Counted from the stretch's first letter, positions 21,761 to 33,930 are shown. The stretch is 64,000 nt of DNA from Tenebrio molitor (GCF_963966145.1 NC_091049.1:24676001-24740000); one strand, 5' to 3'. Notes: a model not told the origin generated them from the letters alone. A program made the numbers and translations.

Positions 21761-23828
21761 AATATTGGATAAACAAAATTAAAAGTGTTTTCAGAAGTTA
21801 AATTTAAGTTCATCTAAATTTGCAACACTGCAACTACATTTATATGCTTGCATTAGATATAATTGCGTCATATGAAAAATACTTACTTTAGTACTTTAAA
21901 TTTCATGTTTGCAAACCACGTTCTCATTTGAGGTTTTCGATATTGGACACACTTTGATAGCATTGTATGTAAACTAAATTAGGGTCAAGATGTAATCCAT
22001 CGAGGCGAAGCTGGTGAACAGTTAGTATTAGATACATTTTTGGATATGTTTTAATATTAATCACCTATCACGACTTTCCAACTATCTAAATTTCTAATTT
22101 ACTATTTCGTTAAAGCAGTATTTTTTTTCAGAAACAGTTGAAAATGGTGTATACGTACATTCTGTCTTATCTCCGCAACCATGCAAATTATCAGCATGTC
22201 GAGGAATAAACGAGGAAAGAATATTTTTCACGGATTTCCAAGAATGTCACAGTAACTAGTGGTATCGGAACTTTTCTTAGAGTTATACAGTAATATCCGA
22301 TATAATTTATTATTCTGTAGACTGTAAATTTAAGAATTTGATATTTTACATTTGATCAACAAATAAACAAGATTGATTAAAAAAAAAGGATGAAGCATCA
22401 TTTTTCAATTCCTATCCACGAAGAGCGAGCGAGTTTATGAAACGTTCACATTTTCACAAAGATAATAAATCAGGCGGCGCAGACGAGTTCCTCCCGGCGG
22501 TTAAAAATTTTGGAGTTTTGTAGCAGCAGTGGACGGTAGGGATTAGCGGTGACGATAAGAATTATCTGGTAATTAGGAATTACATTGCCTTTCCTTGGAC
22601 ATTATATTTTAAGATTTCTTGGTAATTATGCGGATGTCTGAAGACTTCTTGCAATCAATGGTTAAAATGGTACCGTAAATTCCAGAATTTAGGTTTAGCT
22701 AAATTTTATATTGACAGGCAGTCCAAACTGGGAGAATGTAAAAAACATATTTTTTGTTTGCCATACTTATCTCCAGAAGATGTTGGGGACTGCTTTTTAA
22801 AATTAATGGAAAGATATTGGTATTCCCATTAAAGAAAATTTAACAAAATTTTCAAATTATTTAGTAGATAATTACATATAAGTTTCAATCCTCAAATGTG
22901 GGCTGCTTTTTCAGCGAGTACAACTCGAATCACAAAAGCCTATGAAAGCTTTCATTCTCATTTTAAAAATAATTTTTAAGGCAGTCATCCTTCTATTTAT
23001 ACAAGATGATTCACGAGTATAGTCCGTACGCCGATACAGTGCACGTTTTTACATTCTAGTTCCAAAACATAACGCAGTGAAAAATACTAAACTCTCCATC
23101 TCAATCATTTCACGTTATGTAGAAAACCGTTGTAGCCTTGCAAATTAATTTCCACCACACTTGTCTCTGTGTCTTTCTTCTGTCAAAAAACGTGCAATCT
23201 ATCAGCACACAATACATTTGGAACGTAAAACTGGATATGGACACGGTAAATATCCAGTAGGTACTGTATTATTACATGAGATTGTACACATTTAGGAATA
23301 ATAATTTGATTATGTACTCCTATTGTAAAGGTGATATTGATAAATTAACTCAAGATATACAAGGTGTGGCACAACTCACGCCCCAGAGGAAACTGACTTG
23401 TGCCGACAGCAATAACATTACTAGAAAGACTGATTCTTTTTTCTTATCTGCTTTTTTAATCGAGTTAGAAGCATATCAAATCCACCAATCCCATTAGTCA
23501 AGCGCGGAAAAACTAGGAAAGAACAGAATGAATGAGGGCGTTGCTTGGTTTCCAAAAATATTATCATTCTACTCAAAATAAGTTTTGGTCGACTGTATTT
23601 TATTGTCAAATTTAGCACATTATTGCGCTGTCAAAAAATTTAGGTTAAGAATAATGTCAATAAATTTAATAAAAGTTGTCATCGTATAGCCCGCAACTAT
23701 CAATACAAATTTATTATTGGGAGGAAGTCGTAACGCAAACAACAAATGGTGGTTCTAAAAAGAACCGAACCGAAAAAGGAACCCGAACTACTTAAGATCA
23801 TCGACTCGTTTGAGAGTAATCACGACCA
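21761..23828. other. Intergenic stretch, nothing recognised
   Basis: AT-rich, no reading frame with recognisable motifs and no clear inverted ends. A G+C-richer patch lies at 22470-22560. Confidence 0.5.
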
Positions 23829-24349
23829 GTGGCGGTTTTTCAATAAGGGCTGCAGAGCTGCAGCACCGGCTCTTAATTTGAAAAAATAATTTATGTTATT
23901 ATTGTATTTTTTAATTTAAGATTTGCCAAAAGGAAATAATATCTGCATTTTTCCGAGCATTTTTTATTCACTCGTCAGACTCGGCTGCAATCTATCAACA
24001 TTCACTATTTTGTATTATATCGGCAATCCACAATACATTCGTTACTCCGTCTCCTGCCTCGTGACGTCAACTAGTCGTTGACGTTTCAATGCATTTCAGA
24101 GCCTGAATATCATACTTGGCCTTGAGTTGACCAATGAACGCCAAGTATTATATGCATGTTTTGCATGGGCTCGGAGCAGTGACGTGGGAAATAGAATAGA
24201 CGGAGCGTAAGATACACTGCTTTGATTCCCACCTGTACATTTTATAGCAAGCATGTAAAACTTTACTGGCTAGCCAGTAAAATTTTACACCCGTGCTCAT
24301 ATGAGTGATGTGCGTTTCCAAAGCAATACGTGTAAAGCTCATAGGATTC
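23829..24349. repeat. Possible hAT-type terminus and flank
   Basis: cagtggcggtttttcaataagggctgcagagctgcagc at 23829 resembles the 5' ends of many hAT elements. I could not find a matching right end, so it may be a fragment. The rest to 24349 is non-coding and somewhat CG-richer. Confidence 0.35.
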
Positions 24350-25537
24350 TTTTGAAGTGAAACTTTTTATGGGAGGGGTTTGAAATTCTGATCGGCAACC
24401 TTTTTGTGTGACGAAAAGTGGTGGGGGTAAACACTGTCTCGCACAACGGTTGCCCCAATATTTCCATCTCACTTAATTTAGAGTTTATGTATAATGCATT
24501 CATTTTTGTAATGACGAACTAACTGGAACTTTTTTTTTGTTAGATTTTTTTACAAAATAACTGAAAATTCGACAGTTGGCAATCATTTAAATTGTCATAT
24601 TATTGTCACTGCCAAAATGAATGAATTTCCAAAACGGAGTAAAGCATGAATAAACAAGCAGACGAATCAGCACATTTTAAAGGCTTTCAACAAAATAAAA
24701 GTAATTACTCATGGAGATAATGGAAACGTAAATACGTAAAGTGCAAAATTGTAGAAGCAGTGGCGGATGTTTTTTCGGTAAATCCTAATCTAAACTAAAA
24801 CTCTCCCTAAGTGCTGTACAGGCTTCAGTCCCAGAAGTATGTACAAAATTTTAAATGAAGAACAAGAACAAGGCTTATGGGAAACTTTAGCATCCATGAC
24901 ATATCCCCAATTATTGTTAATTTGGTTGAAGATTCCGATTCGGACTTATAGTGGAGTAACGTTAGGTTTTTATTTCGGAACCGGTAGCAAGAGCTCGGAT
25001 TTGAACGAAATTTTTTTAATGTGTTATAAATAAAACATATTAAAACCTTTATAGGTTAAAAATTGCCGCTCATTGTTTGTTTCATTAATTTATTGTTTAT
25101 TTATAAGAACTGAAATTTTCCAGTTAGAAATCGTTATTTTCGCAAGAAAAATACTAGAGAACAATATAGAATGACTTTAGGAAGAGTATATTGTTATATT
25201 GAAACTTGTTTGGAATTAATTGTATGTGGAAAAAGAAGAACTATAGGCAGATGTTCGGTAGCCCGGTGTTGACCGACTCAGATAGAAACACGTTCAATTT
25301 GTCTTCTAGAGTCGCATAGTTAGCATTTTTTGAAGCAGATATATAATTATTTTTAATGGTTTTTAACAAAAAAGTGTTTAGTAATACCATGCGATCGAAA
25401 ATAAAAAAAATCCAGAGGTCCGTGAGTAATACGCTTCAGTTGGCAACACGTAAAAATGTAATTCAAATGTCATCAGATGTCATTACAATGGAGAACTGTC
25501 ATTATTAATTATTGACTATTAAAATTGCTATTGCAAT

Positions 25538-25662
25538 ATGTTCACTTCAGAACAAAAAATTTTCATTGTGCAGTGTTACTTCAGAAATAGCGAATCGTCC
25601 TATTCAACACCTCTAGTTTTCGAGGAATGTCAACAAAAGTTTCCGGACTTTCAAGGCACTTA
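25538..25662 (+). pseudogene. N-terminal fragment of a mariner-type transposase
   Basis: MFTSEQKIFIVQCYFRNSES then FEECQQKFPDFQGT: the N-terminal helix-turn-helix found in this beetle mariner group. It is interrupted at a TA by the MITE at 25663. No catalytic motifs follow on the far side. Confidence 0.6.
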
Positions 25663-26262
25663 CAGTGGAGAGTAAAAAAAAACAGACATAATTTTTGACA
25701 TAACAGTCATAAGTGTGAAACCGCCCTTCCTACATTTAAATTTATTTAGACTGATTGTGACAGTTTAGTTAATAACTGTGCTACAATCGTGTCAAAAATA
25801 AATTTAGGGATATTCGATACTAGGTTGGTTAGGTTGGGGGCTATGTGGTTTCTGGTGGCAGACAAAAGATATCTCAAAAATGTAAGGCTGTGGCTAATTC
25901 CTTCTCACAGTTGCAAATTAATGACTAATGCCTCGCTAAGTGATAGATGATTTTTCGTTTCACAATCAATTTTGGTTTCTGTCGGCATATTTAATTGAAC
26001 TTAATCCCTCAATTCATAGTAACCAACCTTAGGCATTCAAAATTACTTCTGAAAATTCTAGTTACACAACATGAAAAACGTTATTTCTCTAAAAGTTCGA
26101 AATATAGGGAGTAATTTATTTTTGACAAGGTAGTAGGTACGTCTGATCAATTTTTCAAATGTTCCAGTTGTCATAAACTGTCACATTGACAATAAAGAAT
26201 GGGTTATATTGAATATTTGAAAATGTCACAATTTTGACGTCCGTGTTTTTTACTCCCAACTG
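25663..26262. mobile_element. 600-bp MITE inside a transposase remnant
   Basis: Ends cagtggagagtaaaaaaaaa and ttttttactcccaactg, flanked by TA. The arms share further sequence (tttttgaca... / ...tgtcacaattttgac). Non-coding. Confidence 0.7.
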
Positions 26263-26881
26263 TACCAACAACTTGCCTTGATTATTTTGTTTTTCCATTC
26301 CTGAAAAACAACGCGTTCAAAAATAGGCCACTGTAATTGCCCACCTTCAAAAATTTAAATGAAAATGACATAGAAGAGGATGAAACCGGGGAAAATATTT
26401 GATTTTTATAATACACTCTTAATAAATTTTTACTTTCAGCATCTCTTGTATATTTTTTACCAATACTCGTCACAATGATCGTTTGAAGAGTTCTACTCAC
26501 TTTGAATTTTAAGTAATTCAGTGTCTTAGAATTTTTTTTTGGTATCATGTTGTATTGGTAGGTGGTTCTTTGCCAAAGAATATCCGAGAAACAAAACATT
26601 AAACACAGGAAATAAGATTTTAATGAAAAATGATATAAGTTATTTTTTAGAAAAAAAATGTATGTTATAAAAAATTGTCAAAATTTAAACAGTATTTTGA
26701 ATTAGTATCTCGTATTGTCAAATTAAACATTTTAACACGTAAAACAACCGACAAAAACACAATATGGAAGTAGCGCAAACTTTTCAATAATTTATTTAAA
26801 CAAAACAATTCGGTTTCCATGGTGACCATAGCACTCCCGACCTTTGAAAATATCCCAATTTAACTATTATAAAAAAAATAA

Positions 26882-28781
26882 GCTATCGGAAACTATTTGC
26901 GAAGATTGACCTCAAAGCTAGCCTGTTTTCAAAGTCGAAATATTGTAAATTCGTATTTATCTCCACACCAACTTGGAGTTGCAACTAAACTAGGATGCGA
27001 AGCAGCAATTCATACCACACGAACCTTTGTTAATAACGATCAAAACCGTGGCAAAGTTCTTCTTAAATTAGATTTCAAAAACGCCTTTAACTCAGTCGAA
27101 CGGGATTGTATTCTGAAAGAAGTCCAATGTCATACCCCACTTCTGTACCCTTATCTTTTTCAATGCTATAGAAATCCTTCAACTTTATTTTTCGGTAATC
27201 ATTTAATTTCTTCTTCTGTTGGAGCCCAGCAAGGAGATCCCTGCGGTCCCATGATTTTTAGTCTTGCCATTCAACCAATTATTTTATCTTTGGATTCTCA
27301 AATGAATATATGGTATTTAGATGATGGAACCTTAGCTGATTACCCAGAAGTAGTTTTATCCGACTTTAAGAAAGTTATAAATTTATCTCAGGAAATTGGC
27401 CTTGAATTAAACTTTAACAAATGCGAGATCTTTTGCTGTTCTGGAGACACAGATTTAAAAGTCATAAAGGAATTTCAAAATTTAGCACCAGACATTAAAA
27501 TCTGTGACCGAGAAAGTTTATCTCTTTTAGGCTCTCCAATCTTTGACCAAGGTTTCAAAAACACCGTCGAAAAAACTATAATTACAGTTGAAAATCTTTT
27601 AAACAAAGCTGAACTCCTTAGCAGACACGTGGCTTATACTTTAATCAAAAATTTTTTATTAAGAACAACTCCATTTTGGAAATTTTCTAATTATGTTAAT
27701 TCAATTGATTCTTCTTTAAAGTCTTGTTTAGAGAGAATACTTAATTTACGTTTAACTGATTTACAATGGCGTCAGTCCACTTTACCGATTAGATTTGGTG
27801 GTCTGGGAATTCGTCGCATTTCCGATATTTGCCTCCCTGCTTTCCTATCTTCAATTAATGAGGTTAAAAAGCTTGTTTCTTTATTACTAAACTCAAATGA
27901 TAATGAGCTTAATATTCACCATTATGATGAAGCTTTAGCAGTCTGGGGTGTAGCAAATGAGAACGAAATACCAACAATTCCACAATTTCAGAAGAATTGG
28001 GATAATATTAATATCAAAGGAATAATTGCCAATGACTTAATTTTTAATTCACCTAGAGACTTGGCTCGTGTTAAAGCTTTGCAATGCAGAGAATCAGGAT
28101 CTTGGTTACATGCAATACCTTCTCCTAATATTGGTACTCTTTTAGATAACACTTCCTTCCAAGTTTGTATTGGTTTAAGATTGGGTTGTAATCTTTGTAC
28201 ACCTCATATTTGCAAATGCAATGCGAAAGTTGACGAAATTGGCACCCACGGTCTAAGTTGTTTCAAAAGCAGTGGTAGATTTTCAAGACACACTGAAATT
28301 AATTCCATTATCAATCGGTCTTTAACTTCAATTCATGTGAATTCAATTTTAGAACCAAACGGACTGTCTCGGGATGACGGAAAACGCCCAGATGGGATGA
28401 CTTTAGTACCGTGGATTAAAGGTCAACCTTTGGTTTGGGACGTTACTGTTGTAGATACACTTGCAGACAGTTACGTATTGAAATCATCTGAAGTCTCAGG
28501 TTTTGCCGCTGAAATGGCTTGCAAACGCAAACATAGCAAATATAGTTCAATCATTTCGTCAAACTACGTGTTTAAAGGTTTAGCATTTGAAACCTTAGGC
28601 CCTTGGTGCCATCGATTTCATTAATGTCATCGGAAACCGACTTATCGCGGAATCAGGCTATTCAAAATCAAATAAATTCCTTTTCGAGAGGATTTCCCTT
28701 GCCATTCAACGTGGAAACGCTGCAAGCATTCGGGGCACTTTTCCAGATTCCGCAATATTATCGGAAATTTTTGTATTATAA
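26882..28781 (+). pseudogene. Non-LTR reverse transcriptase with C-terminal restriction-like endonuclease, 5'-truncated and frameshifted
   Basis: From AIGNYLRRLTSK (26882), which matches the RPIA(I/V)G...RRL block of RT, the frame runs to 28624. RT motifs: LDFKNAFNS (A), GAQQGDPCGP (B), WYLDDG (C, an unusual Leu before DD). A Cys/His cluster (CNLCTPHICKC...H...C) precedes KRPDGMTL...LVWDVTV, the RPD...D core of a restriction-like endonuclease. At about 28605 one base is lost or gained: the conserved tail (INVIGNRLIAESGY...LAIQRGNAASIRGT) continues in another frame to a stop at 28779-28781. A stop (26879) and foreign sequence lie just before AIGN, so the N-terminal part was never copied or is lost. 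Closest to REL-endonuclease lineages (R2/CRE/Utopia-like); clade uncertain. Confidence 0.8.
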
Positions 28782-28928
28782 AACAAAAATGTTTATGTAA
28801 TTATGTTATTAATATAAGCACAAATATAATTTCAAGATTATTTATTAAAGAAATCATAATGAGTCGCTTTTTGTGCGGGTGAGTGTATTTCCCACTATGA
28901 GCGTCAATTTTTAACCTATAAAGGTTTA

Positions 28929-30089
28929 TGGCCGTTTGCACCGCAATGCTTAAGTACTGCTTAACTTTAAGTTCTGCTTAAAATTGGAAATTTCGTTGCG
29001 CCGTCGCCTAAGCAATGCTTATATCTGTTTAAGCAGTACTTAGTTTAAGCAGGCAAAATCGAGGGCTTAAATATTTTAAGCAATGCTAAGCGCAAAACAT
29101 AATCACATTTTTATCGGCGGCGGCGCGGCGTTCAATGTTGGGTATTTAATTCAATGAGAAATAGAAACAATTAAATGAATGTTTAAAATAAAGAGCAAAA
29201 TATACATATTTAAAGGCGATTTGAACTGGATCTGAATATTCTACAAATAATTTAACTTGAATTTCATGGTGGAAGACACAAAAAGGACGAGTCCATAGCT
29301 TCTTTATTTTTCAACGAATTTAAACAAGTGATACATGAAATCAAATCGTTGAACAATACGACGGTTGATTGGCAAGTTTCCGGAATAACAGTGAAAACAT
29401 CAATTTTATTTAAATTATATTTTATTTTTCGACATAATCCCCTCGAAGCTTAACACACTTGGTCCAACGTTTCTCCAGCTTTTCGATTCCCTCCCGGAAG
29501 TGTCTTTCTTCGAGATCTTCAAAATAAGTGTTAGCCGCATCGATCTCCTCATTCGACCGAAATCTCCAGCTAAATTTTTTTCAGTTTTGGAAAGAGATGA
29601 AAGTCCGAGGGAGCCAAATCAGGCGAACACGGTAATGCGCAAGAAGTTCAAACGTCAATTCCGTTATTTTTTGTTGGGCAACTGCCCTTGAATGAACAGG
29701 TGCATTGTCGTGGTAGAATAACACTTTTTTCTTGGTCATTACTGCATTTTTCCTGAAATGCTGTTTTCATCTTCTTGTGTCGTATTGGCCATTAATTGAT
29801 TTCCCCCTCTCAAGATAATCAATTAGCAAAATTTCTCATCCATTTTAATTGTTGACAAGAAATCGCTAAACATTTTGACATTCAAATGGCCCGCGTTCTC
29901 AATTTCATCAAAATTTCCCAAATATTAGTGGATTTTTACACTGTTGCCGCTATGCGCAATTCTTAAATTCAGCTTAACTAAGGTTTCTTAAATTGTTGAC
30001 GGTGCAACGGTGAACTTTTTAAGCACCACTTAAAATTTAAGCAGTGCTTATCTATTCCCTGCTTAACGCCACAACGGTGCAATCGGCCA
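28929..30089. mobile_element. TTA-flanked element with tggccg ends (Harbinger-like)
   Basis: Inverted ends tggccgtttgcacc / ggtgcaatcggcca, each followed inward by many gcttaag/ctgcttaa units, flanked by the direct repeat TTA (28926-28928 and 30090-30092). A 3-bp TTA/TAA duplication is typical of PIF/Harbinger. It contains a captured or inserted mariner fragment and no Harbinger transposase, so it is non-autonomous. Confidence 0.65.
29410..29745 (-). pseudogene. Mariner transposase C-terminal fragment
   Basis: On the minus strand TKKKVLFYHDNAPVHSRAVA holds the second catalytic Asp. After a frame change comes SPDLAPSDFHLFP with the third Asp, then a tail ending in a region like ETLDQVC. This is the classic DD34D mariner wording (HDNA...SPDLAPSD). 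Several stops follow. Confidence 0.75.
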
Positions 30090-30668
30090 TTAGTATTTTG
30101 TATTCATGACATAAAAAAAATAAATTAAGTATTACAATCGGAACTCTTGCTACCGGTTCCGAAATAACGCCGTATTTTTGTCTATCGTTACTCCACTATT
30201 AGAAAACAGACGAGGATGAGTAGCAAAATGCAAAATTATTTCATTGTTACGTTCAACTGCCTTTTCGTATTTGTTTAGTGCAACTTTGCTTTTTTTTCAA
30301 AATAATTAATAAACAAATTTAATTTCACTATACTTTGATTGGGACCAGTTTTGACAGAACAAATGACGTGACCCATAACCTAACTTTTTAAAAGCCCAAA
30401 TTCACGGTAAAAAGATGTGTTCACAAGACAAAAGTTACTAAATTTAGTAACTCTGGTTCGTCATTACAAGAGTGAATTGATTATAAGTTAATCTGTTTGA
30501 CACGATACAAACATCCCTTAAAATTGTGTATACTTCTGTCTTTGTCACACTCACGGGATTTATCGATAATGTCCTCTCTTTTAATTTGGAGGCTTAAAAA
30601 TGAACAATGAATTACGCATTTCGATATTGTTTAGTGTTGTCGTTAAAATATACAATTTTGTTGTAAAT

Positions 30669-30968
30669 ATGCCTAAGTCAGGCGCAGAAAGAACAAGAGC
30701 GTGGCGTGGGAGAAAACGTACGAGTGAAGTGACAGTTCAGAATGTGAAAAGAAACCGTGCGAGTGAAGTGACAGTTCAGAATGTTAAAAAAAACGGTGTA
30801 AATAATAAAGACAATGAACCAGCAACTAGCACCTCGGCTCAGCCACCTCCTCTTGCACCTATCAGTGATAATTTACAATATTCTGATTTCCCTGTAATAC
30901 AAAAGTTTCACTTGTATCGAGCGTCTTTACGACACACTCTCTTTTTTTCCAAATACCGGAATTTTTAA
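30669..30968 (+). CDS. Short basic ORF of the host repeat, unknown function
   Basis: ATG at 30669; MPKSGAERTRAWRGRKR is a basic opening of the ERxRAxR type seen at the start of several transposon proteins. It is followed by a 13-residue tandem duplication (SEVTVQNVKRNR / SEVTVQNVKKNG; 39-bp unit at about 30719-30796) and a Pro/Ser-rich stretch. It runs out through the right end of the repeat. The copy at 59856-60308 lacks most of it. Probably a transposon N-terminal remnant. Confidence 0.35.
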   Translation: MPKSGAERTRAWRGRKRTSEVTVQNVKRNRASEVTVQNVKKNGVNNKDNEPATSTSAQPPPLAPISDNLQYSDFPVIQKFHLYRASLRHTLFFSKYRNF

Positions 30969-30970
30969 TA

Positions 30971-31212
30971 CAGCGTGATCAACAATGACTGAGTCTGTTG
31001 GCAATGAAACAATTGAAAATACTGGTGATTTTTGTCTAGTAATTGGCACTGACCACGCACTGACCGGATTTTTTAACTTGAGATGACATTAAAAACATTC
31101 TTGGTTATGCAGGTTATGTTTATACTATTACAAAAATGAACCTTCGTTGGTAAATTTTAAATTTGCCAAATTTCATTGTTACCAACAGACTCAGTCATTC
31201 TTGATCACCCCG
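30971..31212. mobile_element. MITE with cagcgtgatcaacaa ends
   Basis: Ends cagcgtgatcaacaatgactga and the complement at 31185-31212, flanked by TA (30969-30970, 31213-31214). The 979-bp element at 45030-46008 has the same ends and keeps transposase sequence, so this is its short derivative. Confidence 0.8.
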
Positions 31213-31223
31213 TAGTTTGTAAG

Positions 31224-31444
31224 GGGTGACTATTAAAATTTTCACTTGGAGTTGGCTTTGAACGAGTTTTTATTTTTTCTGTTACTTTAGACACACGCAA
31301 GAACGAACGACAAATGTCAGTCAGTACAATTGAAACATAACCTATAATGTTAATTATAATGTCAAACTTGTCAGTGTCTAAGGAGCAACGGAAAACAAAG
31401 AATGATCCATAGCCAACCCTAAGTGAAAATTTTAATAGTCACCC
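31224..31444. mobile_element. MITE with gggtgactattaaaa ends
   Basis: 35-bp arms gggtgactattaaaattttc... and ...gaaaattttaatagtcaccc. Non-coding, 221 bp. Confidence 0.75.
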
Positions 31445-31494
31445 GTTATAATTGTTTACAATGATGAACAAATAAAATATTCAACAATACACGC

Positions 31495-31591
31495 ATGGTA
31501 ACGGGTTTTACTGGCTTCAGAAGGTGACTGGCTCGCCTTTGGCTCTCCAGTCATATCCTTCTGTCGCTAGTAAAAAGCCTTTTTACCATGC
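31495..31591. repeat. Hairpin with CpG core
   Basis: Arms gcatggtaa, gttttactgg and agaaggtgactgg pair with ccagtcatatccttct, tagtaaaa and ttaccatgc; core ctcgcctttggctc. Confidence 0.7.
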
Positions 31592-32376
31592 TAGTATGTA
31601 ATGTTAAATACTATGTACAGGGTTATTATAAATGTTTGTAGTCAACGAGCCCATGAAAACAAATGAATTTTTTTCTTTTGCCGTTCCATAGTTCAATACG
31701 AAAATGATACGAAGTAGATTATTATTCTTGACATTTGGAGGTTATGTTTACCTTCAAAAAATTCTTTGAATTATAAACCACAACAGTGAAGATTCGTTTA
31801 AAGAGATTGTTCCAACGTTTTAATACCGTGAGTAACAGTGACTTAAATCCATCAAGACGGGATTTGTTATCAAAGTGAACTTTAAAGTTCATATGGTTCA
31901 ATCCATCTCATACGGACAATAAAATTTAATTTTCTCTATTTCAGTTTTGTAAACTTATCCACTGGTGTTTAACCACAGGTGTGTAGAACTGAATTCAATG
32001 GGTACTGAATCATTTTTGTTTTAAAAGTTTCAAGGAAACAATGTTAAGTACCACAAGATTCCAAAACTGTTGATGGAAAATGAGAGAATGAAATCATTGT
32101 AAATAGACATTTTATTTATGTGTTATATGGCAACAAATTAAAGCTATTTAACTGTCCAGCAAGGTTTTATTGTTGTTAATGTGCATTAAATGATTTCCAA
32201 TGTTATAATGTGGAGGAGCAGGATACACAAGATGGGCGACGTCAGACAGGTGCATGTGTTGATCCAATCTGGAATAGTTGTTAATGAAATCAGCAACAAA
32301 TATGGAAGAGGAGGTATACTTATTACTTCTAACGTCTCCTTGAGTACAATCAGGTTATGAACTTACAGCAGGACCA

Positions 32377-33501
32377 CAAGGGCGTAGTAAAGGGGGAGGC
32401 CCGGTGGGCCCGGCCCACCCCAGAATCCTTCTGACCCACTCCAGAATAAAAGTAAAACACATTAAAAACAAGATACATCTTGTTACGCCACTTTCGACCG
32501 CGGACTAGCTCAAGCCGAGAAGGTCGGGGTTCGGGGGGTGGGATCAATTAAATTTATACGTGTCCCTGGAGAACATTCAGCCTTTATTAAAAAAACAAGA
32601 GAAACAAAAAAAATGATTCTAAACAAAATGAAATGGAAGATAAAAAAAAATGGAAACTTAAATTAAAGGTACATTAAGGCTGGTGGCCTGTGGAGACGTG
32701 AGTCCTTGAACAAAAATAACAAAAAAAAACACAGAGAATGGGGCACACTCGTGAGCCAAGGGGGGGGGGGGGGTGTCGTTCGCCACACCAGAAGATGTCG
32801 TTCGCCGCCACACGAAAGGATGTCGGAAGTTACCCCTTCAGACGGGGACTTACCTCACAGGGGTCGATGAATCCCGGCAGAGCTCCGCGATGGTCCAGTG
32901 CGCACTGTCCTCGAGGAGTCCCGGCGATGAAAATGACTCCGCTGCAGGCGTCAAACCTGAAACAAGAGGATAACCTCCGACCGAAAAAAGTGGGCAACAC
33001 AGTGAACGATACGACAGAAAAAGGCGGTCTGTTCGGGTTTTTTTTCTTCCTAGCTGCCGATGACCTCGTGGCTGATCCGCTTCCGCGTGTTCGGTCCTAG
33101 CGAGTCCAGAGCACCACGTCCAAATCCGTCCACCGAAGGAAACGACGACGACACTCAGCCCGGGAACACTCCAGCACGGCTTGCACTATAAAGGTCGGGT
33201 CTCCAGGGAGCGTGGGGTAGACTCGGAGGAGCAGCACACGGGATGTCTCGGCAAAAACTAGTACCGATCACCCAAAACGGAATGCCCGGTGGCGCCTTCC
33301 GGTACCTACCACGCAAGTGCCGCAGGTACTGTCAAAACGTCATCCCATTGGTCTCATGGAAACGGATGGCCCGAACGTCCACAGAGATACTCGAAAATGA
33401 GTGATGAAATTTCACAACCGTATCAATCTGCAATATCTATCTATCATCTGTCTAGTTTAAAGTCTGGCCCACCCCAGCAAAAAATCATTGCTACGCCCTT
33501 G
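32377..33501. mobile_element. hAT-like non-autonomous element, 1125 bp, 8-bp duplication
   Basis: Ends caagggcgtagtaa and ttgctacgcccttg. The 8-bp CAGGACCA is present on both sides (32369-32376 and 33502-33509). Eight-base duplications and c(a)agggcgta ends are typical of hAT. The interior is clearly richer in G+C than its surroundings (about 32690-33400) and has a run of 13 G at 32761-32773. Its frames show no transposase. It splits the mariner transposase in the middle of its catalytic region. Confidence 0.8.
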
Positions 33502-33930
33502 CAGGACCATGCCTTGTTGGAAAAGAATGACAAATCCAAAGTTCTGTTATCATTTAGGTTGTTTAAAAACCAGCTGCAATATGCAACACGACGTGGATAA
33601 TCTGCTGGTTTCAGTTCTTGAAACAATGACATTTTATAAGGGTGCAAATTTAATCTTTTCTTCACAATTTTCTGACATGTGCTCTGTGCTACACCTGACT
33701 GTGCTGACAGCAATGATGTTCTGGGATTTTGTTCCATTCTCTCTCTCAAAACTTCACCAACTTGAAGCCTTCTCGATGACTTTTCCTTTGAAGCATCTCT
33801 AGTTTTGTCTATTCACAATCCATCGAATGTGGGTCATTACAGATTGTTCCTCTATCTCTAAATTAGGAAACTTTGCGAGATATTGATCCTTACATGATTG
33901 CATTCTGTTTTCATCTTGTACACCATTTTA
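33493..33930 (-). pseudogene. Mariner-type transposase N-terminal half
   Basis: Minus-strand reading: QDENRMQSCKDQYLAKFPNL (near 33920-33860) is the N-terminal helix-turn-helix. After frame changes come ERMEQNPRTS, STCQKIVKKRLNLHPYK and LDLSFFSNKAW, the last around the first catalytic Asp, here Asn. It stops abruptly where the hAT-like element inserted; the remainder left of 32369 is too degraded to read with confidence. Confidence 0.65.

Larger units (their letters stand above)
24478..30482. mobile_element. About 6 kb element inserted in the host repeat
   Basis: Near both borders are inverted ends attcatttttgtaatgacgaac (24497-24518) and gttcgtcattacaagagtgaat (30456-30477). Inside, a segment with tagtggagtaacg, cggaaccggtagcaagag and aacctttataggttaaaaattg occurs once at 24950-25065 and again inverted at 30205-30090 continued at 28926-28905; the second copy is split by the TTA-flanked element. 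Class not identified. Confidence 0.5.
24350..30955 (+). mobile_element. Transposon nest: host element with about 6 kb insertion
   Basis: The left part (24350-24477: tttgaagtgaaac..., gatcggcaacctttttgtgtg) and right part (30483-30955: aagttaatctgtttgacacg ... caaaagtttcac) are found joined in one short copy at 59856-60308. Everything between is therefore inserted. The host has 15-bp ends gaagtgaaacttttt / caaaagtttcac and a short ORF at 30669. Confidence 0.7.

Noticed and set aside
26882..28781. Reverse transcriptase considered as a domesticated host gene
   Set aside because: It is 5'-truncated, frameshifted before its conserved tail and embedded in a transposon nest.
32738..33100. 120-codon frame in the G+C-rich hAT-like element
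   Set aside because: It starts at a poly-G run, a second overlapping frame is equally open, and no motif is recognisable; open frames are expected in G+C-rich DNA.
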